Made by a program: the position numbers and the translations under genes
Shown: positions 45,340-54,879 of the stretch, piece after piece
How the letters are laid out: each line of letters starts with the position of its first letter
Numbering within the stretch: position 1 is the stretch's first letter
The notes under the pieces: generated by a model
What the model saw: the letters and a program-made list of their open reading frames with translations, nothing else
What the model was told of the DNA's origin: nothing
Databases searched by the model: none
Assembly: GCA_006969625.1 (NCBI GenBank)
Contig: CP030885.1
Location: 1,116,001 to 1,180,000 of the forward strand
Length of the DNA stretch: 64,000 bases
DNA from: Rhodospirillaceae bacterium
GTDB taxonomy: Bacteria > Pseudomonadota > Alphaproteobacteria > Kiloniellales > DSM-21159
Reading direction: 5' to 3'

Positions 45340-46503
45340 ATGCCCCAAGATAGGCCCCTGGCTGGGCCCGCCCTGGCCGGGATTTCCGGTTCTCAAGCAC
45401 GTTTGTCCCAGGCCGACGTCGCGCGGCTGCTGTCCGACCCCTCGGCCGAGGCACGCGCCGATACCGCCGGCAAACTGGCCGACGACTACGCCGAGGCGGC
45501 ACTCACCGCCGACGAGCGGCGTTTGGCGCAGGAGATCTTCGCCGCGCTGGTGAAGGATTCCGCGCTGCTCGTGCGCGAGGCTCTGGCCGCGCACCTGAGG
45601 CACGTCGCCGATCTGCCGCACGACCTGGCACTGGCGCTGGCCAAGGATGTCGACTCGGTCGCCTTGCCCATGCTGCGCGACTCCCAGGCCCTGGACGACA
45701 AGGATCTGCTGGAGATCGTGCGCGAGGCTGCCCCGCGCCGCGTCGCCGCCATCGCCCAGCGCCCGCATGTGTCGGCACGCGTCTCGCACGCCGTCATCGA
45801 CACCGGCCAGAGCGAGGCGGTGGCCCAGCTCGTCGGGAACGAGGGGGCGGACATCGCCGATGTCGACTTCTCCCGGGTCCTGGAGCGATACGGCCAGGAT
45901 CCCGCCGTCGGCGACCAGCTCGCCCGCCGCGCCGACCTGCCTGCGCTGGTGGCGGAAAAGCTCGTGGATCGATTGTCCGTGCAACTTCGCGAGGCGCTGG
46001 CGGCGCGCGGCGACCTGGATGCCGACACCGTCGCCGACCTGGTCTTGCAGGTGCGCGACCGTGCCGTGCTGCAGCTTGCCGATCGGGCCCGCGACGGCAG
46101 CGACTTGGATCGCCTCGTCGGCGCCCTGGCCCGCCGCGGCCGCCTCAGCGACTCCTTGGTCCTGCGGGCAGTGTGTGCGGGAGATCTCGCCTTCTTCGAG
46201 GCGGCGATGGCCCGTCTGGCCGACGTGCCGATCGCCAACGCGCGGATCCTCATCTACGACGCCGGATCCCTGGGTCTGGCGTCGCTGTATCGCCGTGCCG
46301 GGTTGCCTGAAGCCAAGCTGCCGGTCTTCCGTGCCGCGGTGGATACGGTCCTGGAGACCGATTACGACGGCGGCAGGAACGACCGCGCGCGCTTCGCCAG
46401 CCGTCTGCTGCAGCGCCTGCTGACGCAGTTCGAGCAGGACGAGAGCTGGCCCAGCGACGACCTGGACTATCTGATCGGCCGGTTAACCCGCGTCGCCGCC
46501 TGA
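45340..46503 (+). CDS. DUF2336 (HEAT-like helical repeat) protein
   Basis: This 387-aa protein is almost wholly alpha-helical, with repeats resembling HEAT units: LLSDPSAEARADTAGKLAD, ALLVREALAAHLRHV, and DxxRILIYDAGSLGLASLYRRAG near 300. It matches the DUF2336 family, which is common in alphaproteobacteria and has no defined role. The ATG at 45340 follows an AGAGGA ribosome site; the upstream open frame is not coding. A CtrA box lies 83 bp upstream. Confidence 0.82.
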   Translation: MPQDRPLAGPALAGISGSQARLSQADVARLLSDPSAEARADTAGKLADDYAEAALTADERRLAQEIFAALVKDSALLVREALAAHLRHVADLPHDLALALAKDVDSVALPMLRDSQALDDKDLLEIVREAAPRRVAAIAQRPHVSARVSHAVIDTGQSEAVAQLVGNEGADIADVDFSRVLERYGQDPAVGDQLARRADLPALVAEKLVDRLSVQLREALAARGDLDADTVADLVLQVRDRAVLQLADRARDGSDLDRLVGALARRGRLSDSLVLRAVCAGDLAFFEAAMARLADVPIANARILIYDAGSLGLASLYRRAGLPEAKLPVFRAAVDTVLETDYDGGRNDRARFASRLLQRLLTQFEQDESWPSDDLDYLIGRLTRVAA

Positions 46504-46596
46504 CGCCGGCGCACTGCCGGTCGGGGTGGCGAACGCGACGGTCCGCCCGTCCGGGCCGCCCGGCAGCTCTGGCGGCTCTCCCGGCGCCCCGTCCGC

Positions 46597-47958
46597 TCAG
46601 TTCAGCAGCAGTTGCGGCAGGTACAGCGCGATGTCGGGGAAGGTCATGATCAGGCCCAGCCCGATCACCTGCAGGATCACGAAGGGGACGATTCCCTGGT
46701 AGATCTGCTGGATTCGCACGCCAGCCGGCGCCACGCCCTTCATGTAGAATAGGGCGAAGCCGAAGGGGGGCGTGAGAAACGAGGTCTGCAGGTTGACCGC
46801 CATCAGGATGGCGAACCAGGGCACGACCAGCGCCGCGATCGGGATGTGCTCGCCGAAGTCCAGAAGCTGGACGATCGGCGCGAAGACCGGTAGCACGATC
46901 AGCGTGATCTCGAACCAGTCGAAGAAGAAGCCTAGGATGAAGACCACGGCCATCAGCGCGACCAGCACGCCCCAGGCGCCGACACCCGAGCTCTGCACGA
47001 TGTTCACGATCGTGGTGTCGCCGTGCAGCATTTTGAAAACGAAGGAAAAGCAGGTGGCGCCGACGAAGATGCCGAACAGCATGGCGCCGGTCAGCGCCGA
47101 GCGCTCGACCACGTCGCGGAAGGTGTGCCAGGTGAGCCGGCGGTTGAAGAAGGCCAGCAGGGTGGCGCCCAGGGCGCCGACGCCGGCCGCCTCGGTGGGT
47201 GTCGCGAACCCGCCGAAGATCGAGCCCAGAACCAGGACGATCAGGAAGATCGGCGGCAGGAAGCTGCGCAGCACCATCAACAGCAGCTCTGTCGTGCTCT
47301 CGGGGCCGACGTCCTCCGGCAGCGGCGGCGCGATGTCGGGGCGGATCGCCGCGATGCCGAGAATGTAGACCATGTAGAAGGCCGAGAGCATCAGGCCCGG
47401 GATCACGGCGCCGATGAACAGCGTGCCGACCGGGATCGACAGCAGGTCGGCCATGATCACCAGCATGATGCTGGGCGGTATCAGGATGCCCAGGGTTCCC
47501 GAGGCGGCGATCGTCCCGGCGGCCAGCGGGACGTGGTAGTTGCGCTGCATCATCACCGGCAGCGCCATCAGGGTCATCAGCACGACCGAGGCGCCGATGA
47601 TGCCGGTTGTGGCGGCCAGGATGGTGCCCATCAGCGTGACCGAGAGCGCCAGGCCGCCCGGCAGGCGACGGGTCAGGATCTGCAGGGTGTGCAGCAGATC
47701 CTCGGCGACGCCCGACTTCTCGAGCATCGTGCCCATGAAGATGAACATGGGAATGGCGACGAGCACCAGGTTTTCCATGGTGCCGCCGTAGATACGCAGG
47801 GGGATCAGGGTGAAGCGCGCGAAGGTGAAGACGTCCAGGGTCCAGCCGATGAAGCCGAACAGCAGGCCGACGCCGGCCAGCACGAAGGCGACCGGAAAGC
47901 CGGTGAAGATGAACAGCGCGAGCGCCGCGAACATCAGCAGGGGCAGGGCTTCGACCAT
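46597..47958 (-). CDS. dctM: TRAP transporter large permease (DctM)
   Basis: This 453-aa membrane protein is the transport core of a three-part TRAP system. Motifs FTGFPVAFVLAGVG near the N-terminus, GTILAATTGIIGASVVLM, SGTLGILIPPSIMLVIMADL and FLTPPFGFALFYMKGVAP near the end are typical. It starts 9 bp after dctQ. It ends 93 bp from the convergent DUF2336 gene with no clear terminator. Confidence 0.93.
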   Translation of the reverse strand: MVEALPLLMFAALALFIFTGFPVAFVLAGVGLLFGFIGWTLDVFTFARFTLIPLRIYGGTMENLVLVAIPMFIFMGTMLEKSGVAEDLLHTLQILTRRLPGGLALSVTLMGTILAATTGIIGASVVLMTLMALPVMMQRNYHVPLAAGTIAASGTLGILIPPSIMLVIMADLLSIPVGTLFIGAVIPGLMLSAFYMVYILGIAAIRPDIAPPLPEDVGPESTTELLLMVLRSFLPPIFLIVLVLGSIFGGFATPTEAAGVGALGATLLAFFNRRLTWHTFRDVVERSALTGAMLFGIFVGATCFSFVFKMLHGDTTIVNIVQSSGVGAWGVLVALMAVVFILGFFFDWFEITLIVLPVFAPIVQLLDFGEHIPIAALVVPWFAILMAVNLQTSFLTPPFGFALFYMKGVAPAGVRIQQIYQGIVPFVILQVIGLGLIMTFPDIALYLPQLLLN

Positions 47959-47967
47959 CGCTCGCGT

Positions 47968-48624
47968 CTACCTCTGCTGTTGCTGGCGGCCGTACTCCTC
48001 CAGCTCCTCTTCGGCTTCGTGGACCAGACTCTCGATGTCGGAATGCTCGACGTAGATGCCAGCCTCCTCGCGCAGTTCCGGGGGCCCGAACAGATAGACG
48101 AAGTTGCGCAGCGCGACGGAGAGCGCGGCCACCGCCAGGAAGACGAAGCCGAGCGGCAGCATGGCCTTGATGACCCACCGATAGGGCAGGCCGGTCAAGG
48201 CCGAGGACTTCTCGTTGAGCATGAAGGCGCGTTCGGCGAAGTCCCAGCCGTACCAGATGACGACGTAGCAATAGGGCACGACGAAGACGATGGCGCCGAA
48301 CAGCTCGAACCAGGCGCGCAGGCGAGGCGGGATCCGCTCGCGCACCACCTCGACGCGCACGTGGGCGTTCTTGATGTAGGCGTAGCCGAGGCAGAGCAGG
48401 AACAGGACGGCATGCAGGTGCCACTCCATCTCCTGCAGCTTGGTCGAGCCGATCTCGCGATACATGAAGGTATCGACCAGGTCGGGGTAGAACTCGATCA
48501 GCTTGCGCATCGTGATGTCGACCACGATGATCAGCATCAGCGGCACCGCCAGCCAGGCGATCACCCGTCCGACGCCGGTCGCGACGGCAGCCAGCCAGTC
48601 GCTTAGCTTGATCAATCCGTACAT
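47968..48624 (-). CDS. dctQ: TRAP transporter small permease (DctQ)
   Basis: This 218-aa protein has four hydrophobic segments and the DctQ-type RVEVVRERIPPRLRAWFEL loop. The C-terminus is a charged Glu/Gln-rich tail (EEELEEYGRQQQQR). The start at 48624 gives the first helix (VIAWLAVPLMLIIVV). It lies 239 bp after dctP and directly precedes dctM. Confidence 0.9.
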   Translation of the reverse strand: MYGLIKLSDWLAAVATGVGRVIAWLAVPLMLIIVVDITMRKLIEFYPDLVDTFMYREIGSTKLQEMEWHLHAVLFLLCLGYAYIKNAHVRVEVVRERIPPRLRAWFELFGAIVFVVPYCYVVIWYGWDFAERAFMLNEKSSALTGLPYRWVIKAMLPLGFVFLAVAALSVALRNFVYLFGPPELREEAGIYVEHSDIESLVHEAEEELEEYGRQQQQR

Positions 48625-48863
48625 GGGGAGCGGTCCGTTTCCTCCGGGCGGCCGTCGGCCAACCCTCCCTTCCCAGCATCGTGGTGTCCAGGTTCCCTCT
48701 CGGCCCTGCTGCCGCGTCGGGGCGGCAGGGCGAAAAGGGCGCGCACGATGTCGGGCGAAGCTGACCGGCCGGAGCCGCCGTGCCCTCCGCAAGGGATCGG
48801 CGCGCGGCTCCGGCCGCAGCTTTCAGGCGTCAGGCATCGCCTGACCCGCCGGGCCGGTGGCCC

Positions 48864-49922
48864 CTAGTCGAGGTAGCCCAGCTCGCCCCAACGGGCGTAG
48901 TTGTCGCGGAAGGTCGAGAGCGACTCCCAGACGCGGGCGAAGTCCTCGTCGTTGGCAACCTCTTCCTGCACGACCTCGCCCCAGGCGGCTTCCAGCTGCT
49001 CCAGGATCTCCGGCGGCCAGCGGTGGATGGTCACGCCCTTCTCCTCCAGCTCGGCCAGCGCGGAGAACTGCAGGTATTCGCCTTCGGCCAAGCCGTGACG
49101 CACGGAATCGCCGCACACCGCCTCGATCTGCGCCTGCTGGGTCTCGCTCAGACCGTCCCACAGCGCCTTGTTGAACATCAGGTCGAACATCGTCGACTGC
49201 TGGTGCCAGCCCGGGAAGTAGTAGTGGGAGGCGACCTGGTAGAAGCCCAGGTTCAGGTCGATCGCCGGCATGGAGAACTCGGTGGCGTCGATGGTGCCGA
49301 GCTCGAGCGCCGGGAAGATGTCGCCGCCGGCCAGAAGCTGGGTGGACACGCCCATCTTCTCCATGACCTTGGCGCCCAGGCCGAAGAAGCGCATCTTCAG
49401 GCCACGCAGGTCGTCGGCCGATTCGATCGGCTGACGGAACCAGCCGGAAGCCTCCGGGGCGATCACGCCGCAGATCACCGAGTGGATGCCGTAGCGGCCG
49501 TAGATCTCCTCGAACATCTCCTTGCCGCCGCCGAAATAGTACCAGGCCAGGTACTCGCCGGCGCGCGGCCCGAAGGGTACGGCGCCGAACAGCGGCAGGG
49601 AGGGCACCTTTCCGGCCCAATAGCCCGGGGTCGACCAACCGGCCTCGACCGCGCCGGAGGCGACGGCGTCGAAGACCTCCAGCGCCGGGACGATGGCACC
49701 GGGCTCCTGGAAGACGATATTGATCTCGCCGCCGGAGACCTCGCGGATCTTCTCCTCGATGCGCTTGCCGAGCGTACCGAGCTGCGTCAGCGAGCCCGGG
49801 TAGGTCGACTGCATGTTCCAGTTGACGGTCTGGGCCTTGACCTCCGCCGTACCGGCGAAGGAGGCCACGCCGGCGGCGGCCGCGAGCGCGACAGCCGTCC
49901 GGGTGAGCGCACGAATCCTCAT
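48864..49922 (-). CDS. dctP: TRAP transporter solute-binding protein (DctP, TakP-like)
   Basis: This 352-aa periplasmic protein has a signal peptide ending VKA-QT (about 1-30). WNMQSTYPGSLTQLG, GRYGIHSVICGVIAPEASGW, the conserved Arg in LKMRFFGLG and GTIDATEFSMPAIDLNLGF follow the pattern of the TakP subgroup, which binds 2-oxo acids. The Glu-Phe in place of the more usual Glu-Trp may change the ligand. It heads a dctPQM operon. The ligand is inferred from subgroup only. Confidence 0.9.
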   Translation of the reverse strand: MRIRALTRTAVALAAAAGVASFAGTAEVKAQTVNWNMQSTYPGSLTQLGTLGKRIEEKIREVSGGEINIVFQEPGAIVPALEVFDAVASGAVEAGWSTPGYWAGKVPSLPLFGAVPFGPRAGEYLAWYYFGGGKEMFEEIYGRYGIHSVICGVIAPEASGWFRQPIESADDLRGLKMRFFGLGAKVMEKMGVSTQLLAGGDIFPALELGTIDATEFSMPAIDLNLGFYQVASHYYFPGWHQQSTMFDLMFNKALWDGLSETQQAQIEAVCGDSVRHGLAEGEYLQFSALAELEEKGVTIHRWPPEILEQLEAAWGEVVQEEVANDEDFARVWESLSTFRDNYARWGELGYLD

Positions 49923-50268
49923 GCCTTTAGCTCCTCCCTATCCTGAAGCCTTGGCCGTTCCGGCGCCACGCCGGCTCGGCCGATTCTTTTCCGCGTTACG
50001 GGGAGGAGTCGCCCCCAGCGAACTGCCGCTTGCACCCCCACGGCTTCGCCTAGTCTTCGGCCGATCCCCCCTGAAACGGGATGGAACCCTAGCCAAGCCG
50101 CTCGCCTGCCACAAGCCGGAAGTCCGTATACACGGGTTCGTGACGCCCCGCCGACCCGCCGCCAAGTCGCCGCTGCGCAGGCATTGCGTCGGGGGCGGCA
50201 GCGGGCTATATAGCGCCGCCCGAGCCGCCGCGCGTCTGCCGACGCCGGCCGGCCCGACAGGTCCCTGC
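49923..50268. other. Intergenic region upstream of dctP and tRNA-Pro
   Basis: These 346 bp hold no convincing gene; overlapping open frames reflect high G+C only. The region must carry the divergent promoters of dctP (minus) and the tRNA gene (plus), but I see no strong consensus for either. Confidence 0.5.
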
Positions 50269-50345
50269 CGGGGAGTAGCTCAGCCTGGTAGAGCACTACG
50301 TTCGGGACGTAGGGGCCGGAGGTTCGAATCCTCTCTCCCCGACCA
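50269..50345 (+). tRNA. tRNA-Pro (anticodon CGG)
   Basis: This 77-nt gene forms a full cloverleaf. The acceptor stem pairs CGGGGAG with CTCCCCG, the D-arm is AGCTCAGCCTGGTAGAGC, the anticodon stem CTACG/CGTAG encloses TTCGGGA with anticodon CGG at 50303-50305, and the T-arm contains GGTTCGAATCC. Discriminator A and an encoded CCA end the gene. It reads proline codon CCG. Confidence 0.97.
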
Positions 50346-50361
50346 GCAGGATCAAGGACTT

Positions 50362-50395
50362 AAGGGCGGTGTTCGGCCAGGCCGGCGCCGCCCTT
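50362..50395 (+). terminator. Hairpin after tRNA-Pro
   Basis: AAGGGCGG (50362-50369) pairs with CCGCCCTT (50388-50395) 17 bases after the tRNA end, with a further GGCC/GGCC stem inside the loop. There is no T-run, so termination is only plausible. It also lies downstream of the convergent allophanate hydrolase gene. Confidence 0.4.
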
Positions 50396-50447
50396 CGTAT
50401 GCCGATCCGACGCGCCGGCGGCGATCGGCTCGAGCAGCACGCGGTTC

Positions 50448-52244
50448 CTACCCCGCCGAGCCGACCTGGGCGATCGGCGCGCCGGCCGCCAGGTAGGCCC
50501 GCCAGCCGCCGAGGGCGGTGATGTCCGCGGCGCCCTCGGCCCCGGCGGTCTCGCACAGGAAGCCCTTGACCTCGCAGCCGTCCTCGAGGCGCAGCGTGCC
50601 GAGGCCGAGCGGTGCGGGTATCCCGGCCAACAGGCTGCCCACCTTTTCCTCCGGCAAGGCCCAGATCTCCAGCTCGATCGCGCCGCCGCCGGCCGCCCGG
50701 ACCAGCCCGGGTCGCTCGGGCGGCCCGCCGGGAAGGGCGAAGAGCCGGTAGCCGGGCGCCGTGCGGGCGCGCCGCAGGAAGCGGCCCCCGCGTGCGGTCA
50801 GCTCGCCGTTCAGCGGCAGTCCGCGCATGTGCGCGCCGACGACGGCCAGCGCGATCTCCCCGCCCACCGGCGCGGCGACAGGCTGTGGTGCGGGCGTACC
50901 GCTGCAGGCCGCCTGCAGCGCCGCGCCGAGCCCGGCCACCGCGTGGTCTTCCCCGGCCCGCGCGAGCAGGGTGACGCTGCCCGGTCGCCCGTCGTCGCGC
51001 GGGCCCGTCGGCACCGCGATCCCGCAGAGGTCGAGCAGGTTGACGAAGTTGGTGTAGACCCCGAGCCGCGCGTTCGGGCCGAGCGGGTCCGCCGCCACCT
51101 CGGCGCAGGTGTAGAAGGTCGGGACAGAGGGCACGCACAGGCCGTCGAGCCCGGCCGTCAGCTCTTCGATCTCCCGCCGCAGTCCGGCCAGGCGATAGGT
51201 CGCGCGGAAGGCGTCGGCGGCATCGAAGCGCGCGGCCGCCTCGACCACAGTGCGGGTGGTCCGGTGGAGCGCCCCGGGCGCGCGCGCCAGCAGTTCGGCG
51301 ACGACCGTGTAACGCTCGGCGACCCATGGACCGTCGTAGAGCAGCTCGGCGACAGCGTGGAACGGGGCGAAATCGATCTCCACCAGCTCCGCACCCAGGC
51401 CGGCCAGCCGCGCCAGAGCCGCCTCGAAGCTGCACGCCTGCGACCCGTCGCCGAAGAACACTCGCCCCTCGCGGCGCGGCACGCCGAGGCGCAGCGGGGC
51501 GTCCGGCGGCGCCAACGGCCGCAGGGGCAGGCGCCGGGCGAAGGGGTCCCCCGGGTCGTAGCCGGCGGCGGCCAGGAAGGCGGCGTGCGCGTCGCCCACC
51601 GAGCGGGCGAAGACGGAAACGCTATCGAGCGTCCGGCAGGCGGGCACCACCCCGCGGCACGAGACGGCCCCCAGACTCGGCTTCAGGCCGACGATGCCGT
51701 TCAGCGCGGCCGGGACCCGCCCCGAACCGGCGGTGTCGGTCCCAAGCGCGAAGGGCACGAGACCCTGAGCCACAGCGACGGCCGAGCCCGAGCTGGAGCC
51801 GCCTGGGACGAGGTCGGGATCCAAGGCATTGCGCGGCGGCGGGTAGGGCGAGCGCAGCCCGACCAGCCCGGTGGCGAACTGGTCCAGGTTGGTCTTGCCG
51901 ATAGGGATCGCGCCCGCCGCGCGCAGCCGGGCGACGCAGTGCGCGTCGGCGGCGGCCCGATAGGCATAGGCCGGGCAGGCGGCGGTGGTCGGCATGCCGG
52001 CGACGTCGATGTTGTCCTTGACCGCGAAGGGCACGCCCCAGAGCGGCATGTGGGACGCCTCGGCGAAGGGCGGCAGAGCCTCGGCGGCGGCCTGCAGCTC
52101 CGCCTCGGCTGCCAGATGGATGAAGATGCCCGGGTCGTCCACCTCGGCGACGCGGCGCAGCACGGCGCGCAGCAGGTCGGCGGGAGTGGCACCGTCGGCG
52201 TACGCGGCGCGATAGGCGGCCAGATCGTGCGGAAGCTCGTTCAT
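50448..52244 (-). CDS. atzF: Allophanate hydrolase (AtzF-type amidase)
   Basis: This 598-aa enzyme cleaves allophanate to ammonia and CO2. The amidase-signature triad is complete: Lys76 (FAVKDNID), cis-Ser151 in GGSSSGS and nucleophile Ser174 in DTAGSGR. A second C-terminal domain (about 460-598) is present as in full-length AtzF. No urea carboxylase gene is nearby, so allophanate probably comes from breakdown of an s-triazine, biuret or purine-like compound. It follows the ABC ATPase gene by 48 bp on the same strand and is likely part of that operon. Confidence 0.92.
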   Translation of the reverse strand: MNELPHDLAAYRAAYADGATPADLLRAVLRRVAEVDDPGIFIHLAAEAELQAAAEALPPFAEASHMPLWGVPFAVKDNIDVAGMPTTAACPAYAYRAAADAHCVARLRAAGAIPIGKTNLDQFATGLVGLRSPYPPPRNALDPDLVPGGSSSGSAVAVAQGLVPFALGTDTAGSGRVPAALNGIVGLKPSLGAVSCRGVVPACRTLDSVSVFARSVGDAHAAFLAAAGYDPGDPFARRLPLRPLAPPDAPLRLGVPRREGRVFFGDGSQACSFEAALARLAGLGAELVEIDFAPFHAVAELLYDGPWVAERYTVVAELLARAPGALHRTTRTVVEAAARFDAADAFRATYRLAGLRREIEELTAGLDGLCVPSVPTFYTCAEVAADPLGPNARLGVYTNFVNLLDLCGIAVPTGPRDDGRPGSVTLLARAGEDHAVAGLGAALQAACSGTPAPQPVAAPVGGEIALAVVGAHMRGLPLNGELTARGGRFLRRARTAPGYRLFALPGGPPERPGLVRAAGGGAIELEIWALPEEKVGSLLAGIPAPLGLGTLRLEDGCEVKGFLCETAGAEGAADITALGGWRAYLAAGAPIAQVGSAG

Positions 52245-52291
52245 CGGGACGGCTCTTGTTCGCTCGGTCTGCTTGGCGGGGCGAAGGCGGG

Positions 52292-53992
52292 TCAGGAGGC
52301 GGCGGCCCGCGGCGGCGGCGCGCCCTGGGCCTGGCCGGTGTCAGGGTCGGGCGCGGGCGCCTCGGCTCCCTGGGCCGGTGGCACCGGGACGGCATCGAGC
52401 AGGCTGCGGGTGTAGTCGCTCTCCGGCGCCGACATCACCCGGTCCGTCGGCCCCTGCTCGACGATCCGGCCGGCGCGCATGACGACGATGCGGTCGCACA
52501 GCAGCCGGACCACGTGCAGGTCGTGGCTGACGAAGAGGTAGCTCATGCCCAGCCGTGCCTTGAGGTCGACCAGCAGGTTGAGCACCGTCGCCTGGATCGA
52601 GACGTCGAGCGCCGCGGTCGGCTCGTCGAGGATCAGCAGCTTGGGCTCCAGCGCGACCGCGCGGGCGATGCCGACGCGCGCCTTCTGGCCGCCGGAGAGC
52701 TGGTGCGGGAAGCGGTCGAGCAGCTCGCGCGGCAGGCCGACCAGGTCGGCCAGTTCCTCGACCCGGTCGCGGCGGGCGCTGCCGCTCAGGTCGCCCAGGC
52801 GGGCCAAGGGATCGGCGATGCAGGCGCGCGCGGTCCAGCGCGGGTTCAGGCTGTCGGTTGCGTCCTGGAAGACCATCTGCAGCCGGGCGCGGCGCGGGTC
52901 GCGCGGGAAGCGCTTGGCGGGGGTCGCGGCAATGTCTTCGCCCTCGAACAGGATCTGGCCGGAGGTCGGGTCGAGCAGCCGCACGATCATCGCCGAGGTG
53001 GTCGACTTGCCGCAGCCGGATTCGCCGACCAGGCCGACGCTCTCGGCGTCGCACACCTCGAAGGAGACGCGGTCGACGGCCTTCACCGAGCCTTGCTTTC
53101 CGGGAAAGCTCCTGACCAGCTCGCGCACCTGCAGCAGCGGCGCGCCGATCGGCCTCGCGGGGGGCGGTGGGGTCCGCACCTCGGGGGGCAGCAACTCGCG
53201 CACGCCGACGCCCTCGCGCGGCGTCGCCGCCACCAGCTTGCGCGTATAGGGATGGCGCGGCCGGGCGAACAGCTCTTCTGCCGTCCCCCGCTCGACGACT
53301 TCGCCGTGGCGCATGACCGCCACGCGGTCGCTGTAGGCGGCGGCCAGGCCCAGGTCGTGGGTGATCAGGACGGCGCTCAGGTGGCGCTCGCGGATCAGCT
53401 CGGCGACCAGGTCCATCACCGCCTTCTGGGTGGTCACGTCCAGGCCGGTGGTCGGCTCGTCGGCGATCAGCAGCTTCGGCTCGCAGGCCAGCGCCAGGGC
53501 GATGACGATGCGCTGGCACATGCCGCCGGACAACTCGAAGGGATAGGCGTGGTAGCGCTGGGCGGCGTCGCGGATGCGGACCGCCTCCATCGCCTCGATG
53601 GCGCGCGCCTTGGCGTCCTGGCGGGTCGCCCGCCCGTGGCGCAGCAGCACGTCCTCGAGCTGCCGGCCGACCTTGCGGATTGGGTTGAGCGCGGCGCGCG
53701 GATTCTGGAAGATCATCGAGATCTCCCGCCCGCGGATGTCGCTCATCTCGCGCTCGCTGGCACGGCGCAGGTCGACGCCGCCGTAAACCGCCTCGCCTGC
53801 CTTGATCGTGCCGCCGGCGTCCAGGATGCGCATCAGGGCGTAGGAGGTCACGGACTTTCCCGAGCCCGACTCGCCGACGATCGCCAGCGTCTCGCCGCGC
53901 CCTACCTCCAGGCTGACGCCGCGCACGGCCTCGACCGTGCCCCGGCGGGTGCGGAAGGAGACCGCGAGGTCGCGGATGCCGAGCAGCGCCAT
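52292..53992 (-). CDS. Dual ATPase of a peptide/nickel-type ABC transporter (DppD-DppF fusion)
   Basis: This 566-aa protein carries two full ABC ATPase domains in one chain. Walker A motifs are GESGSGKS (40-47) and GESGCGKS (about 330), with LSGG signatures, Walker B motifs LLIADEP and LLILDEP, and the oligopeptide-type C-terminal zinc-finger-like tails between them. Such fusions replace separate DppD and DppF subunits. It lies 11 bp after the DppC-like gene. Together with the two permeases and the binding protein it forms a complete importer. Confidence 0.93.
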   Translation of the reverse strand: MALLGIRDLAVSFRTRRGTVEAVRGVSLEVGRGETLAIVGESGSGKSVTSYALMRILDAGGTIKAGEAVYGGVDLRRASEREMSDIRGREISMIFQNPRAALNPIRKVGRQLEDVLLRHGRATRQDAKARAIEAMEAVRIRDAAQRYHAYPFELSGGMCQRIVIALALACEPKLLIADEPTTGLDVTTQKAVMDLVAELIRERHLSAVLITHDLGLAAAYSDRVAVMRHGEVVERGTAEELFARPRHPYTRKLVAATPREGVGVRELLPPEVRTPPPPARPIGAPLLQVRELVRSFPGKQGSVKAVDRVSFEVCDAESVGLVGESGCGKSTTSAMIVRLLDPTSGQILFEGEDIAATPAKRFPRDPRRARLQMVFQDATDSLNPRWTARACIADPLARLGDLSGSARRDRVEELADLVGLPRELLDRFPHQLSGGQKARVGIARAVALEPKLLILDEPTAALDVSIQATVLNLLVDLKARLGMSYLFVSHDLHVVRLLCDRIVVMRAGRIVEQGPTDRVMSAPESDYTRSLLDAVPVPPAQGAEAPAPDPDTGQAQGAPPPRAAAS

Positions 53993-54003
53993 CGCCCGCT
54001 CCC

Positions 54004-54879
54004 TCAGGTCCGCATCCGCGGGTCGACGATGTCGCGCAGACCGTCGCCCAGCAGGTTGAAGGTGAAGACCGCCAGCATCAGCGCCAGGCCGGGGAACAGT
54101 GCCAGCCACCACTCGCCGGAGACGATGTAGTTGGCGCCCTCGGCGACCATGATGCCCCACTCCGGCGTCGGCGGCTGCACGCCCAGGCCGATGAACGACA
54201 GGCCGGCAGCGTTCAGGATGGCCCAGCCCATGTTCAGCGAGATCTGCACCATCATCGGCGGCAGGGCGTTGGGGAAGATGTGCACGGCCAGAACCCGCAG
54301 GTCGGAGTTGCCCGACAGCTTGGCGGCCAGCGCGAAGCCGGCCTCGCGCCGGATGTTCACCTCGGCGCGCACGACGCGGGCGTAGAAGGGCGTGTTGATG
54401 ATCGCGGTGGCGTAGACGATGTTCTCGACCGAGTTGCCGAGCGCCGCCACGATGCCCATCGCCAGCACGAACAGCGGGAAAGCCATCACGGTGTCGAGCA
54501 GGCGGCTGAACAGCCGGTCGATCCAGCCGCCCCAGTAGCCCGCCGCCGCCCCCAGGGCCGAGCCGACGACGAAGGACAGCGCGACCGCGGCGACGGAGAT
54601 CGCGAGGTCCAGGCGCGTCGCCACCAGCACCCGGCTGAAGACGTCGCGGCCCAGGTTGTCGGTGCCGAACCAGTGCTCCCACGAGGGCGGCTGCAGCGCC
54701 TTCGAGGCGTCGGAGGCGAAGGGGTCGTAGGGCGCCACCAGTGGCCCGAAAACGCCGGCGAAGAGGATGACGCCCAGCATGGCGAAGGCGAGCAGCGTGA
54801 CCGGGTTGTCGCGCAGCACGTAGGCGATGTGCTGCAGCGTGCCGGAGCGGCGCGGCCGGTCGAGCGCGGCGTCGGTCAT
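54004..54879 (-). CDS. Peptide-type ABC transporter permease (DppC-like)
   Basis: This 291-aa membrane protein has the DppC layout: N-terminal helix, FGPLVAPYDPFASD, the HWFGTDNLGRDVFSRV signature (near 75-90), SGNSDLRVLAVHIFPNALPP with the EAA loop, and SFIGLGVQPPTPEWG near the end. The start at 54879 overlaps the stop of the DppB-like gene by one base (TGATG). Transport of a small peptide, opine or amide compound is expected. Confidence 0.93.
   Translation of the reverse strand: MTDAALDRPRRSGTLQHIAYVLRDNPVTLLAFAMLGVILFAGVFGPLVAPYDPFASDASKALQPPSWEHWFGTDNLGRDVFSRVLVATRLDLAISVAAVALSFVVGSALGAAAGYWGGWIDRLFSRLLDTVMAFPLFVLAMGIVAALGNSVENIVYATAIINTPFYARVVRAEVNIRREAGFALAAKLSGNSDLRVLAVHIFPNALPPMMVQISLNMGWAILNAAGLSFIGLGVQPPTPEWGIMVAEGANYIVSGEWWLALFPGLALMLAVFTFNLLGDGLRDIVDPRMRT

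Noticed and set aside
49813..50496. A 227-codon plus-strand open frame across dctP start and tRNA-Pro
   Set aside because: It runs through a tRNA gene and is antisense to the dctP start, so it cannot be a normal gene.
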